Shown one piece after another: positions 12,093 to 12,138 of a DNA stretch of 12,138 nucleotides. The translations under genes and the position numbers were made by a program. Source of the DNA: an uncultured Clostridium sp. (GTDB taxonomy: Bacteria; Bacillota; Clostridia; TANB77; CAG-508); assembly GCA_948465625.1 (NCBI GenBank), contig CAOJXM010000014.1, forward strand, positions 1 to 12,138. Reading direction: 5' to 3'. The notes under the pieces are model-generated. The model searched no databases. It saw nothing but the letters and a program-made list of their open reading frames with translations, and was not told the origin of the DNA. The first letter of the stretch is position 1. Every line of letters starts with the position of its first letter.

Positions 12093-12117
12093 CCCCCGGC
12101 TAAGCCGGGGGCTTTTT
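12093..12117 (+). terminator. Strong intrinsic terminator after repressor
   Basis: CCCCCGGC (12093-12100), TAA loop, GCCGGGGG (12104-12111), then CTTTTT. An 8-bp all-GC stem in very AT-rich DNA followed by a T run is a textbook rho-independent terminator, five bases after the repressor stop. Confidence 0.95.
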
Positions 12118-12138
12118 ATCTTACGCCTAAAAGGCTCT

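Noticed and set aside
1..12138. tRNA genes, CRISPR arrays, integrase, attachment sites and transposons
   Set aside because: Looked for on both strands; no cloverleaf, spaced direct repeats, recombinase motif or terminal inverted repeats were seen.

Overview
The window is AT-rich, uses strong AGGAGG-type ribosome binding sites and ordinary bacterial codons, and encodes a GH25 lysozyme and an XhlA/holin pair. This points to a low-GC Gram-positive host (Bacillota, most likely Clostridia). Exact TTTGTCGAA boxes, the Spo0A target of endospore formers, sit at two internal promoters and would fit a spore-former. No species can be named from the sequence alone.

Layout, read right to left because almost everything is on the minus strand. 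At 11468-12088 a plus-strand HTH/S24-type repressor is capped by a strong terminator. A divergent control region follows (11319-11467), with a consensus promoter for each direction and inverted-repeat operator candidates. The minus-strand operon then runs: small HTH activator-like protein (10908-11318), short leader ORF, tail terminator-like protein, tail tube protein, two-frame tail assembly chaperone (G/GT type, probable -1 frameshift), membrane-anchored unknown protein, 815-residue tape measure protein, membrane-anchored PASTA-Ltp protein, small distal tail protein, tail hub (split by a frameshift), tail-tip/fibre with an S74-like chaperone tail, pyocin-knob receptor-binding protein, XhlA, holin and GH25 endolysin (cut by the window edge).

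The striking point is what is absent. No terminase, portal, protease, capsid, connector, replication or integration gene lies between the repressor/activator switch and the tail genes, although the tail and lysis modules look complete. A switch feeding straight into a non-contractile tail plus lysis is the plan of an F-type tailocin (a phage-tail-like bacteriocin such as Listeria monocin). My leading reading is an undescribed clostridial F-type tailocin; a prophage that has lost its head module is the main alternative.

Two small genes flank the tape measure gene and have moron architecture: own extended -10 promoter, one gene, own terminator. Both encode proteins with one N-terminal membrane anchor and an outward-facing domain, and both promoters share a block of near-identical sequence with Spo0A-like boxes at the same distance from the -10. 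One carries Ltp repeats, the domain of the phage TP-J34 superinfection-exclusion lipoprotein that targets a tape measure protein. I infer that the pair may protect the producer or lysogen from tail attack, possibly under sporulation/stationary-phase control. Defects worth checking are a frameshift in the tail hub and a repressor whose autoprotease residues look altered.
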